A stretch of 64,000 nucleotides of DNA from Diphasiastrum complanatum (taxonomy: Eukaryota; Streptophyta; Lycopodiopsida; Lycopodiales; Lycopodiaceae): the NCBI GenBank assembly GCA_029204225.1, contig CM055109.1, positions 25,232,723 to 25,296,722 on the forward strand, in the 5' to 3' direction. The stretch's first letter is position 1. Each line of letters starts with the position of its first letter. Position numbers and translations under genes: made by a program. Below the pieces are notes generated by a model. That model was not told the DNA's origin. It saw only the letters and a list, made by a program, of their open reading frames with translations, and made no database searches. Positions 57,934 to 64,000 of this stretch are shown piece by piece.

Positions 57934-58377
57934 TTCTGCTCAAACCCAATTAGACTCGTTTGCACATGGAACTAGTGGTTGTTTATAAAGGTTTACCTCC
58001 CAAAGAGCTAGTTCAAACACAAGCAACTGCTCTGACTCCCTCTATCTCAGAATTCCTCTATGCGATCAACAAATGCAGCTTGATTTTCTTATAGCTATCA
58101 AGAAAAGGAACTGTGTCCCTCAACAGTCTTCTACACATTGTAGCTCACCACAATGTAATGGGCAAATGCTTGCCCAGATAATCCGTTGCTCTAAATTGAA
58201 AGGAAGTATGTAGAGGTGTAAACAGTTAACTAGTTGATTCTCAATAAATTGTTGTTTTATGATGATCTTGCTGTTTATTTCTGGAATTAACACTTGAATT
58301 AGCAATTCATCCATCCATCAAATCAGTCACTCTTTCTTTCTTGCACCTTCTATATCAGGATTGAACAGCCATCCATC
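57934..58377 (-). promoter_or_regulatory. Likely 5' UTR and promoter of UVR3
   Basis: The region directly upstream of the ATG. It has an in-frame TGA 9 bases before the start. I could not pick a convincing TATA box. The upstream boundary is set at a (GA)n-G20 tract. Placement is by position only. Confidence 0.4.
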
Positions 58378-58410
<33 letters not shown>

Positions 58411-58419
58411 GGGGGGGGG
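58378..58419. repeat. (GA)11 followed by a run of 20 G
   Basis: On the minus strand this is C20 followed by (CT)11, about 450 bp upstream of the UVR3 start. The G-run could form a G-quadruplex or be a sequencing weak point. Confidence 0.85.
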
Positions 58420-58733
58420 CAATGTGGGGTGGCCAGTGAAGTACGTGGTCGCACAAGGACCAACCACATTTGAAGTCTGACGTGGTAATAAAAAGGCCAC
58501 GCTGCACTTGCATGTTGAGTTTGAACTTTGAAGGGGGAAGGATGCCCACATGAAGAACACAGTTAGCCATGAAATGATGCCGGAAACTCGCACACCTTGG
58601 ATGGTGTGCTAGTTCATAGCATTCCAATTCTTGGCGGTGGTTACACAGCCAAACTCCTTCCACGAACTGGTTGGCTGAGGCACCCAGTTCCTATCTGCAC
58701 AATTAGGATCGGCTCAAATTAACTCATGTGGGC

Positions 58734-58736
<3 letters not shown>

Positions 58737-58776
<40 letters not shown>

Positions 58777-58800
58777 TCCATCTCCATCTCCATCTCCATC
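58737..58800. repeat. (CT)n and (CATCTC)n microsatellite
   Basis: (CT)18 at 58737-58772, followed by about five CATCTC hexamers. Confidence 0.9.
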
Positions 58801-60073
58801 ATGGCATTAAAAGTTCGCCACCATCCAAGGTTGTAGGAAGGTTGATGGTGCTTGAGATATATTGGTAGATTCTCTCAAGAAACTACCATCATTTGACAGG
58901 TGCTTGCTCGTCCACAATTGCCCATGTTATGTTGATCCCTCCTTGTGCATATGTATGTAGTTGCACACATGGGACCCCAAGTACACATGATGCCAAGTGC
59001 ATAGGTTTTGTGAGTATTTTGGAGGCACCTTTAGAGGTGGAATATGCATGTAAATGTAAAACCAATTTTTTTTGTATGCATTTGAATATTCTTAAATACT
59101 AAATATTCTACAATGTAATCGTGATTAATATGGACTTTTGTAAATACAAATTATGAATGTTAAAATGTGATTATTCAAAATAAAGATTGCGCTTGCTACT
59201 TTTCGTTACTTGTGGTCAAATTGTTCTATTGAATGTAGACAATGATTTGGCAAGTGATGAGAAGAAAATTTTGATTAGCACAAACCATAAGAACTTAAAA
59301 AGGTCTTCTTTCTCGACAAATTCAAATCCAAAGAATAAGTTTTCCAGAAGCTCTGATGAAAGTAACAAATTGACGTTGGTAAAATATCAAGTCCCGCAAT
59401 AGACGAATGATAATAATCCAACTCATTCATTTCAAGATCAACTTCTATAATTTCACATTTTGTCTTAAATTGTCTTTCACTTTTACCTTGAACTTCATTT
59501 GATCCATTAGGTTGAAAAGAATGCAATTTTACTTCAAATTTTAGCTTATCAATTTGTAACTTTTAAATCTATATTCAAAATTATGCACATTATTTTACAA
59601 AATCAAAATATCAGTTCATTGCACAAAATAATTTGCCACACTAACACCTCACCTCACCTATATTCCGTACAACATAATTATGATTATTACCAAATCCCAA
59701 AACTCATAACCAAAACATATTAAACAAAATAAATTATCTAGGCTCTTCAACAACTCATGGGCAAAATGCTCAATACTTTTTAATTAGGATTTTAATTGAT
59801 TCAAACTTTGGGCCATTGTTTGAAAAACCCAACAAGTACAAGAATGGAATCAACATCTTTCTCTAAAAAACAACTTTGTACAAAACTTATAAAATTTGAC
59901 TTTTAAAATGAATAACAAATATTATAGATCTCATCTAACATTCAAATTCTGTTAAAAACTTACAACAAACTACTATCCAAATTTTGAAACTACAAAATAA
60001 TTTCACAAAATAATTTATCACAACAATATAAAAAACACTTTAAACAAATCCTAAAGTTTTAAGATTCATGCTA
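58801..60073. other. AT-rich intergenic DNA
   Basis: No gene or transposon terminus recognised on either strand. Confidence 0.45.
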
Positions 60074-60346
60074 TTATGACATGGCAAGGCCTTTGTGGTA
60101 CAATACCACATCGTTCTTGTTTTTATGGTTGTAAGGTTGAGTTTGAGCTTGATGACAATCCGCAATTTGGTAATTGCATGGCTTGTTGCATGACAATTAT
60201 CCAAGGATCTCTTGCTTCACATGGCATGGCTTGGGGGTTAGATCTAGGTTAGATCTAGGATTGGTTGGGCGGTTTGCTCCACAGTCTCTCTTATTGTGTT
60301 CTCCTATCCTCATCTTAGGGGTTATCCCTTATGGTCGTTACAGTCA
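60074..60346 (+). repeat. Shared repeat piece and inverted LTR fragment
   Basis: 60074-60130 repeats a phrase also present at about 42795-42850. About 60200-60346 (GGATTGGTTGGGCGGTTTG... to GTTACA) is the reverse complement of 21319-21430, the end of the LTR at 21311-21783. It is a lone LTR fragment. Confidence 0.65.
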
Positions 60347-62168
<1,822 letters not shown>

Positions 62169-62930
62169 TGTCACGGAAGCGAGGTTGTTTTCTATTTCGT
62201 CTTCGTCTTCTTATTCGCAAATAATTTTGTGTCTTTGAATCTTCTTTTTGTGCAGAAGTTGTTTACAAGATCCCAGACACGCGACTACACATCACAGGAC
62301 ACATTGTATTCTAGCAATCAAGACAAAATGACTACACAAGACAGGGAGATGCACGAAAATAGAGTGACTGTACTATAGTTTAGTTTTTAGAGCGAGATCG
62401 TCAGTGTCTCGTTTGTTGGCGGAATGACATTCTGCTCTTTCGCTGTGTTCTGTTCGCTGGCAAACTTTCATGCACAGCTATAGTTTCTAGTATTTTTTTT
62501 TTGCTCTACTCGCTACCTCTCTCTCTCTCTCTGTCTCTTACAGATCTCTCTATTCATTCTATTCTTTATGATGCAGAGAGGATCATTTTTACCTCCATAG
62601 TGTGGAGTTTACAAGATGGCTAAACATAGAATCACAAGACTAGTTAACGCCAATCAACTAGTTAGTTAGTGTTCGTTGTTGCCATTCGTTTCAGCTGGGC
62701 GTGAAGTCTATGTCTCCAAGCCCGTTGAGCTGCCAACTGGCAGCGCGAAAGATTCCTCTTCGTCTCTTTCGTACTTTTTCGTTTCTGGAGGTGTGTTTAC
62801 GATTCACGAATGATTCACGAATTGTTTGTGTTTCGAGTCAAGGGACGTTGATTGTCGCGAATTGTTCTCGTTCGACCTTCGCTTCGTTTTCGTGTTGTGA
62901 CAAAGTTGCAGGAGTTCACCATTTCTAACA
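62169..62930 (-). repeat. 3' LTR of a copia element that leaves the window
   Basis: Starts TGTCACGGAAGCG and ends TTCTAACA, colinear with the LTR at 25999-26798. A polypurine tract (AAGAGGGAG on the minus strand, 62931-62939) abuts it, so it is a 3' LTR. Confidence 0.88.
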
Positions 62931-62945
62931 CTCCCTCTTGAACCT

Positions 62946-64000
62946 TGCAGCTTTGTACGTTTAATCCAATTGTCTTTCTTTGCTTAGCAAAGAGTGGCTT
63001 GTCGAGCAGTTTCATGAGCAGATCTGCATTCATATTTTCTGATTTTATATACTAGACCTGGAGCTCTCCTTTCGAGATCAAATCTCTAATGTGATGGTAC
63101 TTCAAAGGTATGTGCTTTGTCTTTGAATGGAAGACAGGATCCTGGGACAAATAGATGGCACTTTGAGAGTCCATCATCATCGTGTTTGGCCCCTCTCGTG
63201 GTATCTCGATTGCCTCCAGCATCATCTTTAGCCACACTACCTCATTCGCGACCTTTGAAGCTGCGACATATTCGGCTTCGCAAGAGGATTGAGCCACCAA
63301 GGTTTGCTTTTTGCATATCCAGCTGATTGCAGCTCCACACGCTATTGTCCATCCTCCAGTAATGGACTTGCTATCATCTTTGCAGCTCGCCCAGCTTGCA
63401 TCACTGTAGTGGTGCAGCTCGAATTCTTTTTTTTCGTTTTCAGTTCTATAGGTTAATCCAACATTTTGGGTACCTTTCAGATACTGTAGGATTCGTTTTG
63501 CCATTTGCCAATGTGCCATGCCAGGATTAAAAGAGAATTGGCTCAAGGCGTAAACAGAGAAAGCTAGATCAGGTCTGGTACAAATTGTCAAGTACATCAG
63601 ACTACCGATTAAGTTCTGGTAGGGTATACCTGCCATCCTTTGTTCTTCTTCTTCCATTTTTGGACAATTATGCTTCGTGATCTTGGCTTCAGCTATCATT
63701 GGTGTGGCCTTTTCTTTGTAGTCCATCATGTGGTACTACTTTAGCACCTTTTTGGCATGATTTTGACTGACTCAAGTGCATTTCGCCCTTTGTTCGATCT
63801 CTTATGATCTCCAACCCTAGGCATTTTGTTGCTTCTCCGAGATCTGTGATTTCGTAGCTTTCAAAAATCTGACTTTTCATGTCTTTGATCAGCATCAAGG
63901 AATTTCCTATCATCAGCGAATCATCCACGAAAATGGTCAGTATCACAAAATCCTTTCCTACTCTTTTAATGTAGACATTGCAGTCTGGTTGAGTAGGACT
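62946..64000 (-). pseudogene. Copia RT and RNase H, cut by the window edge
   Basis: From the right edge: RT with the catalytic FVDDSLMIGN motif at about 63920 and a frameshift near 63740. RNase H follows with YQNLIGSLMYLTICTRPDL, LHHYSDASWASCKDDSKS, SSCEAEYVAAS and DPVFHSKTKHIPLKYHHIRD. A TAG at 63049-63051 interrupts the C-terminus (after KGELQV). The frame then continues NADLLMKLLDKPLFAKQRK up to the polypurine tract. It is the same family as the remnant at 23240-26798, which has kept the other half (gag and integrase). Confidence 0.92.

Overview
This is plant nuclear DNA, most likely from a flowering plant with a transposon-rich genome. The evidence is spliceosomal introns, TNT1/copia and gypsy elements primed by plant-type tRNA sites, a CACTA element, hAT elements, long (GA)n tracts, and a complete plant-type (6-4) photolyase gene. 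I cannot name the species.

Left part (1-7600): debris of transposons. It holds the gag, leader and tRNA-Asp primer-binding site of a Ty3/gypsy element on the minus strand, a copia pol fragment, and the 3' half of a CACTA element that ends in a recognisable terminus at 6239. Foldback and minisatellite DNA follows. A nearly complete copia element (7601-13803) then sits between perfect 5-bp target duplications.

Centre-left (13873-19944): the least familiar part. Three plus-strand reading units lie here: a coiled-coil protein, an intron-containing protein that looks like an RNase-H/DDE transposase, and an acidic protein with a possible GC-AG intron. They converge on a minus-strand gene encoding a histone H3 fold with CENH3-like features and a long Gln/Pro-rich tail. 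Between them is a 40-bp direct plus inverted GC-rich repeat. Three of the four units carry one in-frame stop codon. This is the best candidate for an undescribed multi-gene mobile unit.

Middle (21311-28071): an LTR remnant, a copia gag-integrase remnant with its 5' LTR, and a short non-autonomous hAT element with a perfect 8-bp target duplication.

Right half (28754-57933, minus strand): one host gene, UVR3-like (6-4) DNA photolyase. Its 14 exons join in frame into 543 codons. Intron 9 (13.0 kb) holds a hAT transposase remnant and an antisense gypsy chromovirus. Intron 1 (9.3 kb) holds a copia element with two LTRs, a MITE-like element related to one in intron 9, and a second copy of the hAT 5' region. 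Upstream is AT-rich intergenic DNA with microsatellites, then the 3' LTR, RNase H and RT of another copia element that runs off the right edge.

All coordinates and splice sites were read by eye. No alignment, folding or database search was run.
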